A DNA stretch of 64,000 nt. Origin: Amycolatopsis sp. FDAARGOS 1241 (GTDB lineage Bacteria; Actinomycetota; Actinomycetes; Mycobacteriales; Pseudonocardiaceae). Position numbers and translations under genes: made by a program. Below the pieces are notes generated by a model. That model was not told the DNA's origin. It did not search any database and saw only the letters and a list, made by a program, of their open reading frames with translations. Location of the stretch: NCBI RefSeq assembly GCF_016889705.1, contig NZ_CP069526.1, forward strand, positions 744,001-808,000, written 5' to 3'. Of the stretch, positions 42,601-50,737 are shown piece by piece; the stretch's first letter is position 1; every line of letters begins with the position of its first letter.

Positions 42601-45600
42601 TCATTCGCCCGCCGCGCGACTGCGCACCGGGTGGGCACGGCGGATCCCGTGCGGGTGCATCCGCGTCTCGGCCCGGCGCACGTCCCAGGCCGCGCCGAGC
42701 GTGGTGTAGCTGGTGAGCGCGCTGCGGAACGCGGCGCGCGCTTCGTCGAGCCGGCCGTGCTCGGCCAGCAGGATCGCGGCGTCCTCCGTGGCCCGCGCGT
42801 GCTTGAGGACGCGGCCGGCGGCCTCGTAGTGCGCGGCCGCGCCGAGGATCGCGTCGGGATCACCGGTGACCAGGCCGCGGCAGTGCGCGGCGGCCGCGGT
42901 GTGCGCGGGTGGGGCGTCGGCGTCTTCGTCGTCGATCAACCGCAGCGCCTGGTACGCGTAGTGCTGCTCGCCGAGCTGGGTGGCCAGGCGCACCAGGTCC
43001 GGCAGCCACTGCTGCCGCGCCGAAGGGGGATAACCCTCGTCCAGCAACGGGGCCAGCGCGGCCAGGGCCGCCTCCGCGTTGCCCTCCAGCTCGGCCAGCT
43101 GCGCTTCGGCGGCCAGCAGGTAGTCGCCGCCGTTGGGCTCGAGGCCCTGCGGCCAGTGCTGGTGCGCCGCGGCTTCGAGGTGCGCGCTCGCTTCGTCCGG
43201 TTCGTCACGGTGGCCCGCGATCAACGCGCCGACACCGTGCACGAGCAGCGCCGAACCCGGGCTGCGCAGCACGTACGACGCAGTCTCCGCACCGCCCTTG
43301 ATCACGGTGTCGAGCTCGGTGAGAGCCTCCGGCCAACGCCCGCGCCAGTAGTAGTGCACGGCGCCGGCGAGATGCATCTCGCCGGGCACGGCGCGCGTGG
43401 CGGCCAGCCGGCGCGCGGTGCTCAGCGGCTCGGCGGCGTCGTCCAGACCGTCGAGCACGCCCAGCTCCGACAGGTCCGGTTCGGACGTTTCGTCGACGGC
43501 CAGGCGTTCGAGCGTCGCGCGCAACGTCTCGTGACGGCCGCGCCACATCTCCGGCACGTTCGGGTCGGCGAGCGTGCGGCGGACCTCTTCGGACGCTTCC
43601 GCGAACTCGCCGCGCCGGTAGTAGATGTACGCGAGGATCCACCGCATCTCGGCGGCCTGGCGGCTGTCCTCGGTGCGCGCGACGACCGAGCGCGCCTCGG
43701 CCTCGGGCTCGCGGCCGAGCCAGAACAGCAGCCGGGCGAGCGTGGCCGTGAGCGGCTCGCGCGCGTCGGCCGGCAGCGACGCCTGCGTGACGACGTGCTT
43801 CAGCAGGTCGACGGCCATGCGCGGTGCTCCGGTGGCGACCGCGCCGATGTGCTCGAGCAGCCAGCCGGTGACCCACGGGTCGACCTGCACGGGCGCGGCC
43901 GACAGCTGTTCGGCCACGCGCTCGGGCGACGCTCCCGCGCCCTGGAACGCTTCGGCGAGCTGGCGGTGCAGCGCCACGCGCATCGCGGCCGGCGTCTTTT
44001 CGTAGAGCACGCGGCGCAGCAGCGGGTGGCGGAAGGCGAGCAGGTCGTCGGACTCGGTGAGCACGCCGGCCGCGAGCGCTTCTTCGACGGCGCCGACGAG
44101 CGCCGTTGCCTGCCGCTCGGTGGCGATCGCGATGTCGGCGAGCGAGAATTCCTTGCCCAGCAGGGCCGCCCAGCGCAGCACGTCGCGCGTGCCGCTGGAG
44201 AGGAAGCTCAGGTACAGCGTGATTCGCGAGCCCAGCGGCGCCGGGATCGTGCGGCAGCTGTTGCCGTCGACGATCGCCTGGGCGCCATCGAGCAGGATCA
44301 TGCCGTTGGTGAGCAGCGTCTCGACGATTTCCATGGCGTAGCGCGGGTTTCCCGCCGCGAACGACGTCAGGGTCCGTAGCACCTGGCCCGGCGGGGCGCC
44401 CGTGAGGTCGGCCGCGAGGTCGCGCACGGCGCTCTCGGGCAAGGGTCCGAGCGCCAGCAGTTCCGTGCCGTCGGCGGCGAGCTCCGCGCGCAGCCCGTCC
44501 AGCTCGGCCGGCCGCGGCACCGGGCGGCACGCGCCGACGAGCAGCAACGGCAGCCGCCGCGTCTCGCGGCTGAGGTAGCGCCACACCCGCAGCGTCGCGT
44601 CGTCGGCCCACTGCAGGTCGTCGACGACCAGCGCGAGCGGTTGCTCCGCGCACAGCTCGCGGACGAGCCCGAGGACGCCCTCCACCGGGTCGCCGCCGGG
44701 GTTCTCCCCGAGCGCGACGGCCAGCTCCGCGCGCCGCAGGTCCGAAGCGCGCGGGTGCACACCCAGCGCGTCGAGCAAGGGGCGCAACGCGAAACGCTGG
44801 TCGAGTGCGTCGGCCGCGGCGAACAGCGGTTTGGCGCCCGACCGCTGGGTCATCGCGAGCGTTTCGGCGAGCAGCGCGGTCTTGCCGATCCCGGGTTCGC
44901 CCTCGACCCAGATCGACCGGCCGAGGCCGCTGCCCAGACCGGCGACGGCTTCGCGCAGCAGGAGCGTCTCGCTCGCGCGGTCGAAGAAGACGTCCGCGCG
45001 CGGCGGCAGCACCGGCAGCGGGAACCGCGGTACGCGGGCGGGCGCCGGCGTGGGCCGCGGCGCCGGCGACGGCTTCGCGGCGCCGCCGCCGAGGACTTGT
45101 TCGTACAGCTCGCGCAGCGGCGGGCTCGGCTCGGTGCCGAAGGAATCGACCAGTTTGTCGCGCAGATCCGTGTAGACGGCCAGCGCTTCGGTGCGGCGGT
45201 CGCCGAGCGACAGCGCGCGCATGAGCAGGCCGTGCAACGGTTCGCGGAACGGGTGCTCGTTCGTGAGCGCCCGCAGTTCGGTCACGAGCTCGCCGTGGCC
45301 GCCGTCGTCGAGCACGACCTCGGCGCGGCGCTCGACCGTCGCCAGGCGCAGCTCCTCCAGCCGCGCGCGGTGCGACGCCGCGAACGGGCCGGGCAGCCCC
45401 TGCAACGGCTCGCCGTGCCAGAGCCCCAGCGCTTCGTCGAGCTTCTCGCGCGCCTGGCGGCGTTCGCCGGCGGCGAGGTGGCGCTGGGCCTGCTCGCGCA
45501 GGGCCTCGAAGCGGTGGACGTCGACGGTCCCGGCCTCGACGCACAGCGAGTAGCCCGAGCCGATGGACGCGAGCAGCTGCGGTCCGGATCCCTTGGTGCG

Positions 45601-45867
45601 ACCCGGTTCGAGGGCGCGGCGCAGGCCGGAGACGTAGGTGTAGATGCTGCCCTGGGCACTGGCCGGCGGGGCGTCGCCCCACACGGAGTCGATCAGCTCT
45701 TCGCGCGAAACGGTGCGGTTGGGCGCGATCGCCAGCACGGCGAGCACGGTGCGGCGGTGGGCGGAGCCGAGACTGACCTCGTTGCTGCCGTGCCAGGCGC
45801 GGACCGGGCCGAGCAGCTGGATCGTCGGCGCGGTGAGACCGCCTGCCGCGCCGTCCGCTGCCGACAT
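42601..45867 (-). CDS. Giant SARP-type regulator with ATPase and TPR domains, lacking the LuxR HTH
   Basis: 1088 residues, ATG with AAGGGAGA upstream. It follows the same plan as the gene at 38773: SARP winged helix (IQLLGPVRAWHG, TVSREELIDSVWGD, YTYVSGLRRALEP), activation domain, ATPase with GEPGIGKTALL and LALVVDDLQWADD, then TPR-like repeats. It ends after the repeats (MHPHGIRRAHPVRSR) without the C-terminal HTH. The two proteins share many collinear blocks, so they arose by tandem duplication, with loss or gain of the LuxR domain. A palindrome lies 19-31 bases upstream of the start. Confidence 0.93.
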   Translation of the reverse strand: MSAADGAAGGLTAPTIQLLGPVRAWHGSNEVSLGSAHRRTVLAVLAIAPNRTVSREELIDSVWGDAPPASAQGSIYTYVSGLRRALEPGRTKGSGPQLLASIGSGYSLCVEAGTVDVHRFEALREQAQRHLAAGERRQAREKLDEALGLWHGEPLQGLPGPFAASHRARLEELRLATVERRAEVVLDDGGHGELVTELRALTNEHPFREPLHGLLMRALSLGDRRTEALAVYTDLRDKLVDSFGTEPSPPLRELYEQVLGGGAAKPSPAPRPTPAPARVPRFPLPVLPPRADVFFDRASETLLLREAVAGLGSGLGRSIWVEGEPGIGKTALLAETLAMTQRSGAKPLFAAADALDQRFALRPLLDALGVHPRASDLRRAELAVALGENPGGDPVEGVLGLVRELCAEQPLALVVDDLQWADDATLRVWRYLSRETRRLPLLLVGACRPVPRPAELDGLRAELAADGTELLALGPLPESAVRDLAADLTGAPPGQVLRTLTSFAAGNPRYAMEIVETLLTNGMILLDGAQAIVDGNSCRTIPAPLGSRITLYLSFLSSGTRDVLRWAALLGKEFSLADIAIATERQATALVGAVEEALAAGVLTESDDLLAFRHPLLRRVLYEKTPAAMRVALHRQLAEAFQGAGASPERVAEQLSAAPVQVDPWVTGWLLEHIGAVATGAPRMAVDLLKHVVTQASLPADAREPLTATLARLLFWLGREPEAEARSVVARTEDSRQAAEMRWILAYIYYRRGEFAEASEEVRRTLADPNVPEMWRGRHETLRATLERLAVDETSEPDLSELGVLDGLDDAAEPLSTARRLAATRAVPGEMHLAGAVHYYWRGRWPEALTELDTVIKGGAETASYVLRSPGSALLVHGVGALIAGHRDEPDEASAHLEAAAHQHWPQGLEPNGGDYLLAAEAQLAELEGNAEAALAALAPLLDEGYPPSARQQWLPDLVRLATQLGEQHYAYQALRLIDDEDADAPPAHTAAAAHCRGLVTGDPDAILGAAAHYEAAGRVLKHARATEDAAILLAEHGRLDEARAAFRSALTSYTTLGAAWDVRRAETRMHPHGIRRAHPVRSRAAGE

Positions 45868-46204
45868 CGGTCTCCCTTCACGCGCTGACGGATCGTCAAC
45901 GCCGGATGCCAGGGGTGATCTTACGCTCGAACGAGTGGCACGGCGGCTGGGGGCCGTTCTCCCCGCCTGCCACGACCGCCAGTCTCGGGCCGCGGTGTGA
46001 CGACCACTCGGCGTGACGGCTAACACCGGGGAAACTCGACCACGGCACAGCGGATGGAACCGCAGGCAAGGATATCCGAAAATCGGGCATACCACCTGGT
46101 CCCCGGTTTCGCCACCCCCGGTCGTTGGGTCACGCTCGGTGCCGAGCCCGCGCGGCACGGTGCGCGGGTCACTGGGGACGTGGTGGTGTGGTGAGGAGAG
46201 CGTC
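45868..46204. other. Divergent promoter region between the SARP gene and the WXG100 pair
   Basis: 337 bases without a gene. It contains the palindrome at 45886-45898 near the SARP start and, before the WXG100 gene, GTGGTGTGGTGAGGAG as ribosome-site-rich sequence. No terminator or further repeat seen. Confidence 0.5.
45886..45898. promoter_or_regulatory. TGACG-N3-CGTCA palindrome near the start of the second SARP gene
   Basis: TGACGGATCGTCA, 19-31 bases upstream of the ATG at 45867; position suits an operator overlapping the 5' leader. Confidence 0.4.
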
Positions 46205-46486
46205 GTGAATTCGATTCCTCCCAGGGTGGTGCCGGACGGCATGCGGGACGTCGCGGGCGAGTTCGCGCGCGCGATCGATTCGGCCAACGCCCACTTGAGG
46301 CAGGTCAACAACGAGATGGCAGCCCTGCAGGCGTCGTGGCGCGGCGACGCGTCGGTGCGGTTCGGGCAGGCGATGAACGAGTGGGAGCAGCAGTACGACC
46401 TCATCCTGGGCCGGCTCGCCGATCTGCTCGCGGTCACCGGCGGGGCGGACGGTGAGCGCCGGGTCCCGTGCCCGGGCGGCGCATGA
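46205..46486 (+). CDS. WXG100-family protein, first of a pair
   Basis: 93 residues from a GTG preceded by GAGGAGAG. Two helices joined by a turn: VAGEFARAIDSANAHLRQVNNEMAAL, then SWRGDAS (the WXG turn as W-R-G), then FGQAMNEWEQQYDLILGRLADLLAV. These small proteins form heterodimers and are exported by ESX/type VII machines. The stop overlaps the ATG of the second member. No ESX core gene is in the window. Confidence 0.8.
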   Translation: MNSIPPRVVPDGMRDVAGEFARAIDSANAHLRQVNNEMAALQASWRGDASVRFGQAMNEWEQQYDLILGRLADLLAVTGGADGERRVPCPGGA

Positions 46487-46770
46487 GCTTCGAGCGTGCC
46501 GACTTCACCGAAGCCGACGAGATCCTGGACCGGGTGGGGAAGACGACCGGGGGGATCCGCGCCGTGCTGACGCAGCTGGAGTCCACTGTGGAACAGGACG
46601 TGGCCGGTTGGACCCCCGAGGCGCAGGCGCGCTACTGGGCGGCCAAGCGCGTGTGGACCGCGGCGCTGGAGCGCATGCCCGACTGCGTCGAGCGGGCGCG
46701 CGACGCGTTCCGCGAGATCTCGGGCAGCTGCGAGTCCCCGGGCGGCGAGGCGTGCGGGTTGTGTCCGTGA
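46483..46770 (+). CDS. WXG100-family protein, second of the pair
   Basis: 95 residues, ATGA overlap with the first. A helical hairpin with AGWTPEAQARYW in the place of the WXG turn and helices FTEADEILDRVGKTTGGIRAVLTQL and AKRVWTAALERMPDCVERARDAFREI. Three cysteines (two in the last nine residues) and the missing Gly in the turn make it a divergent member. It probably pairs with the upstream product. Confidence 0.7.
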   Translation: MSFERADFTEADEILDRVGKTTGGIRAVLTQLESTVEQDVAGWTPEAQARYWAAKRVWTAALERMPDCVERARDAFREISGSCESPGGEACGLCP

Positions 46771-46780
46771 AAATGTGTAC

Positions 46781-46813
46781 CGTGAAAGCGGTGTGAAGCT
46801 GGCCGTGTGAGCG
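46781..46813 (+). repeat. 11-bp direct repeats, SARP-operator-like
   Basis: Three consecutive 11-base units, CGTGAAAGCGG, TGTGAAGCTGG and CCGTGTGAGCG; the first two agree at 8 of 11 positions, the third weakly. SARP regulators bind heptamer direct repeats with 11-bp spacing. The array lies between the WXG100 pair and the LuxR-type gene. Confidence 0.45.
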
Positions 46814-46821
46814 CGACCACT

Positions 46822-46910
46822 GTGAAGTCTTCACTGAAGCCATCCGTTGAGGCTGCTGACCTGCGGTTATCGAGAGACTCTTCACGTCCGCGCCGGCGCG
46901 TGAAGAATCT
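46822..46910. promoter_or_regulatory. Two inverted repeats with GTGAA/TTCAC arms upstream of the LuxR-type gene
   Basis: GTGAA-GTC-TTCAC at 46822-46834, and a larger one at 46875-46910, AGACTCTTCACG-N12-CGTGAAGAATCT, with 11 of 12 arm positions paired. The second lies 70 bases before the start codon. It shares CTTCACG/CGTGAAG with the site at 32675. Confidence 0.6.
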
Positions 46911-46979
46911 TGGTAAGAAAACATGAAGTCGCGCGCGCGAGACTTTCACTGTCAACGTGGAGTGGCAGTAGGAGTAGTC

Positions 46980-47615
46980 GTGAAGCTCGTCAAAGTCGCT
47001 GTTCTCGCCTCGGACCCGATCACCAAGGCCGGCGCGGCGAGCCTGCTGGGTACCCGTGCCGAGCTGCAGGTCCTCCCCGAGGATTCGGCCGCGCAGGCCG
47101 ACGTGGTCCTCGTGATGGAGGAGCACGTGACCGATCGCGTGCTGTCGCGGGTCAAGGAGCTCGGCCGGGAGTCGGAACAGCTGGCCGGCCCGCACCTCGT
47201 CATCGTCGCCGACCACTTCCGGGAGAGCGACCTCATGACCGCCATCGAATGCGGGGTCGTCGCGATCCTCCCGCGCCGCGAAACGGGTGGTGCCGAGCTG
47301 GTCACCGCCGTGCTGACGGCGGGCGACGGCACGGCCAGCCTCCCGCCCCGGCTGCAGGGCGCCCTGCTCGGCCAGGTCCAGCGCATGCGCCGCGACGTGC
47401 TCGAACCCAACGGACTCACGCTGTCCGGCCTCGCCGCCCGTGAGTGCGACGTCCTGCGCCTGGTCGCCGAGGGCTACGGCACCGAAGAGATCGCCACGAA
47501 GCTCTGCTACTCCGAGCGCACGGTCAAGAACGTCCTGTACGGCTTGATGACCCGGTGCGGTCTGAACAACCGCGCTCACGCCGTCGCCTACGCCCTGCGC
47601 GCCGGCGCCATCTGA
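46980..47615 (+). CDS. Orphan LuxR-type response-regulator-like protein, paralogue of the one at 32781
   Basis: 211 residues from a GTG after TAGGAG. The N-terminal receiver-like part (VKVAVLASDPITKAGAASLL, HLVIVADHFRESDL) lacks the phosphorylation pocket. The C-terminal HTH (LAARECDVLRLVAEGYGTEEIATKL, CYSERTVKNVLYGLMTR) and the ending HAVAYALRAGAI nearly repeat the other protein. It stands alone before a strong terminator, with several inverted and direct repeats in its promoter. Confidence 0.88.
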   Translation: MKLVKVAVLASDPITKAGAASLLGTRAELQVLPEDSAAQADVVLVMEEHVTDRVLSRVKELGRESEQLAGPHLVIVADHFRESDLMTAIECGVVAILPRRETGGAELVTAVLTAGDGTASLPPRLQGALLGQVQRMRRDVLEPNGLTLSGLAARECDVLRLVAEGYGTEEIATKLCYSERTVKNVLYGLMTRCGLNNRAHAVAYALRAGAI

Positions 47616-47683
47616 TCCGGGCACCCGGTTGGCTGGACTGGTCCACTCGCGCGGCAAGCCGGCGCGCGAGGGTGCCGCCACCA

Positions 47684-47720
47684 GGACCTTTCCCGCCCGC
47701 GGGCGCGGGAAAGGTCCTTT
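47684..47720 (+). terminator. Terminator after the LuxR-type gene
   Basis: GGACCTTTCCCGC / GCGGGAAAGGTCC stem with an 8-nt loop followed by TTT; it also sits past the end of the converging TetR gene. Confidence 0.85.
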
Positions 47721-47726
47721 GTGTAC

Positions 47727-48269
47727 TCAGACCTCCAGCACCCGCAGGCACAGCCGCCGCAGCGTCGCGCGCAGTTCGGCGTCCGGCAGGTGGCCCAGGC
47801 TGCGCAACGCCGGGCCGAGTTCGGTGGCCATCGCGTAGGCGGCGGTTTCGTCGGGGGTCGGGGTGGCGCCGTAGAGCAGGTGCAGGCCGCGGGTGGCCTG
47901 GGCCTCGAGCGCGCGCCCGAGTGTCTCGTGCCGCCGGGCCGAGGGGTCCAGCAGTGACAGCGAGCGCTGCGCCACGACCTGCTCCACGAACCCGTCGGCC
48001 AGCAGTTCCCGGCGCGCACGCGGGTCGTCGAGTGCTGCCGCCGCGTCGAGCAATGCGTCGAACGCGGCGATGCTGCACTGGAGCAGCGCTTCCAGGAGGT
48101 CGGCCTTCGAGCGGAAGTAGTAGTAGACGTTGGCCTTCGTGACGCCCATCGTGTCGGCGATCAATTGCAGCGACGTCGCGTCGTAGCCCTGCTCGGCGAA
48201 CAGCCGCCGGGCCGTGTCGAGGACCGTCCGACGCGTCTGAGCGGCCTGTTCAGCCCGGGTGGGTGACAC
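47727..48269 (-). CDS. TetR-family repressor
   Basis: 180 residues, GTG start. HTH: TVLDTARRLFAEQGYDATSLQLIADTMGV, recognition helix KANVYYYFRSKADLLEALL. The C-terminal ligand domain is helical and not assignable to a known subgroup. It is divergent from the SDR gene, and a 7-2-7 palindrome lies between them, so it likely represses itself and the SDR. Confidence 0.9.
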   Translation of the reverse strand: MSPTRAEQAAQTRRTVLDTARRLFAEQGYDATSLQLIADTMGVTKANVYYYFRSKADLLEALLQCSIAAFDALLDAAAALDDPRARRELLADGFVEQVVAQRSLSLLDPSARRHETLGRALEAQATRGLHLLYGATPTPDETAAYAMATELGPALRSLGHLPDAELRATLRRLCLRVLEV

Positions 48270-48313
48270 CTGGTGATGCTAGCCGACCTGGGAAATGGGC
48301 TACAGTGGTTTCG

Positions 48314-48329
48314 TTAGCCGAACGGCTAA
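48314..48329. promoter_or_regulatory. TetR operator candidate
   Basis: TTAGCCG-AA-CGGCTAA, 17 bases upstream of the SDR start at 48346 and 45 bases from the TetR start. Confidence 0.7.
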
Positions 48330-48345
48330 TGAAATGGCGGCGGCC

Positions 48346-49358
48346 ATGCCCGGGACGGTTCTGGTGACCGGCGGCACCGGCTACGTCGGCGGCTGGTGCA
48401 CCGCCGAGTTGTTGCGCCGCGGCCACACCGTCCGCACGAGCGTGCGTTCGGCCGCGAAGGAGGCGGCGGTGCGCCGCGCGGTCGCTTCCGAGATCGACCC
48501 GGGCGACCGGCTCGAAGTGGTGGTCGCCGACCTCACCGCCAACGCCGGCTGGGCCGGCGCGGTGGCCGGCTGCACCCACCTTCTCCACGTCGCCTCACCG
48601 CTGGGCGGCGACGGCTCGTGCGACCCCGGCGCCTTCATCGCCCCCGCTCGGGACGGCGTCCTGCGGGTGCTCAAAGCGGCCACCGACGCGGGCGTCGAGC
48701 GCGTCGTGCTGACGTCGTCGTGCGCCGCGGCCGCGCCACCAATCGGCACGCGCTCCCGCGAGGTCTACGACGAACGCCTCTTGACCGACGTGAGCGACCG
48801 CCGGCTTGGCTTGTACCGCCGCTCGAAAGCCGTCGCGGAGCACGCCGCGTGGGACTTCATGGCCGAACACGGCGGCAGCACGACTCCGACGACGATCCTC
48901 CCCGGCGCCGTGCTCGGCCCGGTGCTCGCAGGGCAGGCGCTCGGCCCCGTGCAGCTCGTCGGCACGCTGCTCGCCGGCCGCGCGCCCGGTGTGCCGCGGC
49001 TGGGCTACGGCGTGAGCGATATCCGCGACCTCGCGCACCTCCACGTCCGCGGTGCTCGCGCCCGAAGCCGCCGGCGAGCGGTTCATCGGGGTCGGCGAAT
49101 TCCTCTGGCTGCGCGACGCCGCGCGCGAGATCCGCGAGACGCTCGGCCCGACGGCGAGCCGGGTGGCCACGCGTGGATTGCCGGTTTCGTTCTGCGTGCC
49201 CTCGCGCTCGTGAACCCGGCGTGCGCGAGGTGGCGCCCGACCTCGGGCGCAAGACCCTGTACACGTCGGCGAAAGCACTTCGGTTGCTCGGGTGGCAGCC
49301 GCGGCCCGCCGCGACGACCGTGGCCGACTGCGCCCGGAGCCTTGTCGCTGTCCACTGA
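48346..49358 (+). pseudogene. NAD-dependent epimerase/dehydratase-like SDR, frameshifted
   Basis: The first 235 codons give a good extended SDR (VLVTGGTGYVGGWCTAELLRRGH, VVVADLTANAGW, VVLTSSCAAAA, and LYRRSKAVAEHAAWDF with the Y-x3-K motif), as in dihydroflavonol-reductase-like proteins. After HLHV near 49048 the expected sequence continues in a second frame (VLAPEAAGERFIGVGEFLWL). It then returns to the first near 49170 (FVLRALALVNPA) and moves to the third near 49215 (VREVAPDLGRKTLYTSAKAL), ending at 49358. Three shifts within 170 bases make an intact product impossible as written. A cluster of sequencing errors is the alternative to decay. Confidence 0.75.
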
Positions 49359-49378
49359 GGACGGTTAGGGTGCGGATC

Positions 49379-50701
49379 ATGGTGCAGACTGCGGTGGAGA
49401 TCGCGCGCGCGGTGCGCGCCGGCGAGCTGGATCCGGTTCAGGTGACCCGTGAAGCCCTCGCGCGCATCGAGGCGGCCGACGGCGTGGTCGGCGCGTTCCG
49501 GCGGGTGCGCGCGGCGGAAGCGCTTGCGGAAGCGGCGGAAGTCGCGGCCCGGCCCGACCTGGACGAGCTGCCGCTGGCAGGTGTGCCCGTCGCGGTCAAG
49601 GACGTCACCGAGGTCACCGGCGAATACGCGGGATGGGGCTCGGCGGCCGGTTCCCAGGCGGCCTCCGCCGAAGACGGCGTGATCGCCCAGCGCCTGCGCG
49701 CGGCGGGCGCGGTGATCGTCGGCCTCACGCGGGTGCCCGAGCTGTGCATCTACCCGATGAGCGACGATCCCGGCGGCATCGCCCGCAACCCGTGGGAGCC
49801 GGCGTTCACGGCGGGCGGTTCGTCGGGCGGCAGCGCGGCGGCCGTCGCGTCCGGGATGGTCCCGATCGCCCACGGCACCGACGGCCTCGGTTCCATCCGC
49901 TTGCCCGCGGCGATGTGCGGCCTCGTCGGGTTGAAGCCTGGCCGCGGCGTCGTGCGTGAGCCGGCGGAAGGCTGGTTCGGCATGTCCACCCACGGCCCGC
50001 TCGCCACCACGACCGCCGATGCCGCTCTGCTCATGTCCGTGCTGGGCGAACGTCCTGACCTGGCTTCGATCGGCTCACCGCAGCCGCAGCGCATCGCGTT
50101 GTCGACGCAAGTGCCGGTCATCCGCGCGCCGCTCCCGCGTCCGCTCGCCCGCGCCGTCTCCCGCGCGGGCACGCTGCTCGCCGCCGCCGGCCACACCGTC
50201 ACCGACGCGACCCCGGAGTACGGCTTCGGCACCCTGGTCGCGCTCGTCACCCGCTGGTTCGCCGGGCCGGCGGCCCACGCCGACGCCGGGTTCGACCTCA
50301 CGAAGCTGCAACGGCGCACCCGCACCCACGTCCGCGCCGGGCACCTCACGTCGCGCTTCGTCAGCGAACGCGCCCGCACGGCGTGGCTCTCCCGCGCACA
50401 GCGGTTCTTCCGCGACCACGACGTGCTCATCACGCCGACGCTCGCCACGCTGCCGCCCATGGCCCAGCGCTGGCACCGCCGTTCGTGGCTCGCGAACTCC
50501 GCGCCGGCCGTCCGCGTCGCCGGCTTCACCGGCGCCTGGAACCTCGCGGGCTACCCGGCGCTGTCCGTGCCCGTCGGCCGCCATCCCACCTACGACCTCG
50601 CCACGTCGGTCCAGCTCGTCGCCCCGCCCGGCGGCGAGGCGCTGCTGCTGGGGCTGGCCGCGCAGCTGGAGGACGTCTACCCGTGGCCACGCAGTCGCTG
50701 A
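49379..50701 (+). CDS. Amidase-signature family amidase
   Basis: 440 residues. The Ser-cisSer-Lys triad is visible: Lys in PVAVKDVTEV, the Gly/Ser-rich TAGGSSGGSAAAVASG with the cis-Ser, and the nucleophile Ser in GLGSIRLPAAMCGLVGLKP. In most relatives the last motif is GGSIR; here it is GLGSIR. The enzyme hydrolyses an amide bond of an unknown substrate in the cytoplasm. It starts 20 bases after the broken SDR and may have shared its transcript. Confidence 0.9.
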   Translation: MVQTAVEIARAVRAGELDPVQVTREALARIEAADGVVGAFRRVRAAEALAEAAEVAARPDLDELPLAGVPVAVKDVTEVTGEYAGWGSAAGSQAASAEDGVIAQRLRAAGAVIVGLTRVPELCIYPMSDDPGGIARNPWEPAFTAGGSSGGSAAAVASGMVPIAHGTDGLGSIRLPAAMCGLVGLKPGRGVVREPAEGWFGMSTHGPLATTTADAALLMSVLGERPDLASIGSPQPQRIALSTQVPVIRAPLPRPLARAVSRAGTLLAAAGHTVTDATPEYGFGTLVALVTRWFAGPAAHADAGFDLTKLQRRTRTHVRAGHLTSRFVSERARTAWLSRAQRFFRDHDVLITPTLATLPPMAQRWHRRSWLANSAPAVRVAGFTGAWNLAGYPALSVPVGRHPTYDLATSVQLVAPPGGEALLLGLAAQLEDVYPWPRSR

Positions 50702-50737
50702 GCCGGATCCGGCGCGGCGTCGTCTAGGCTCGCGGAC

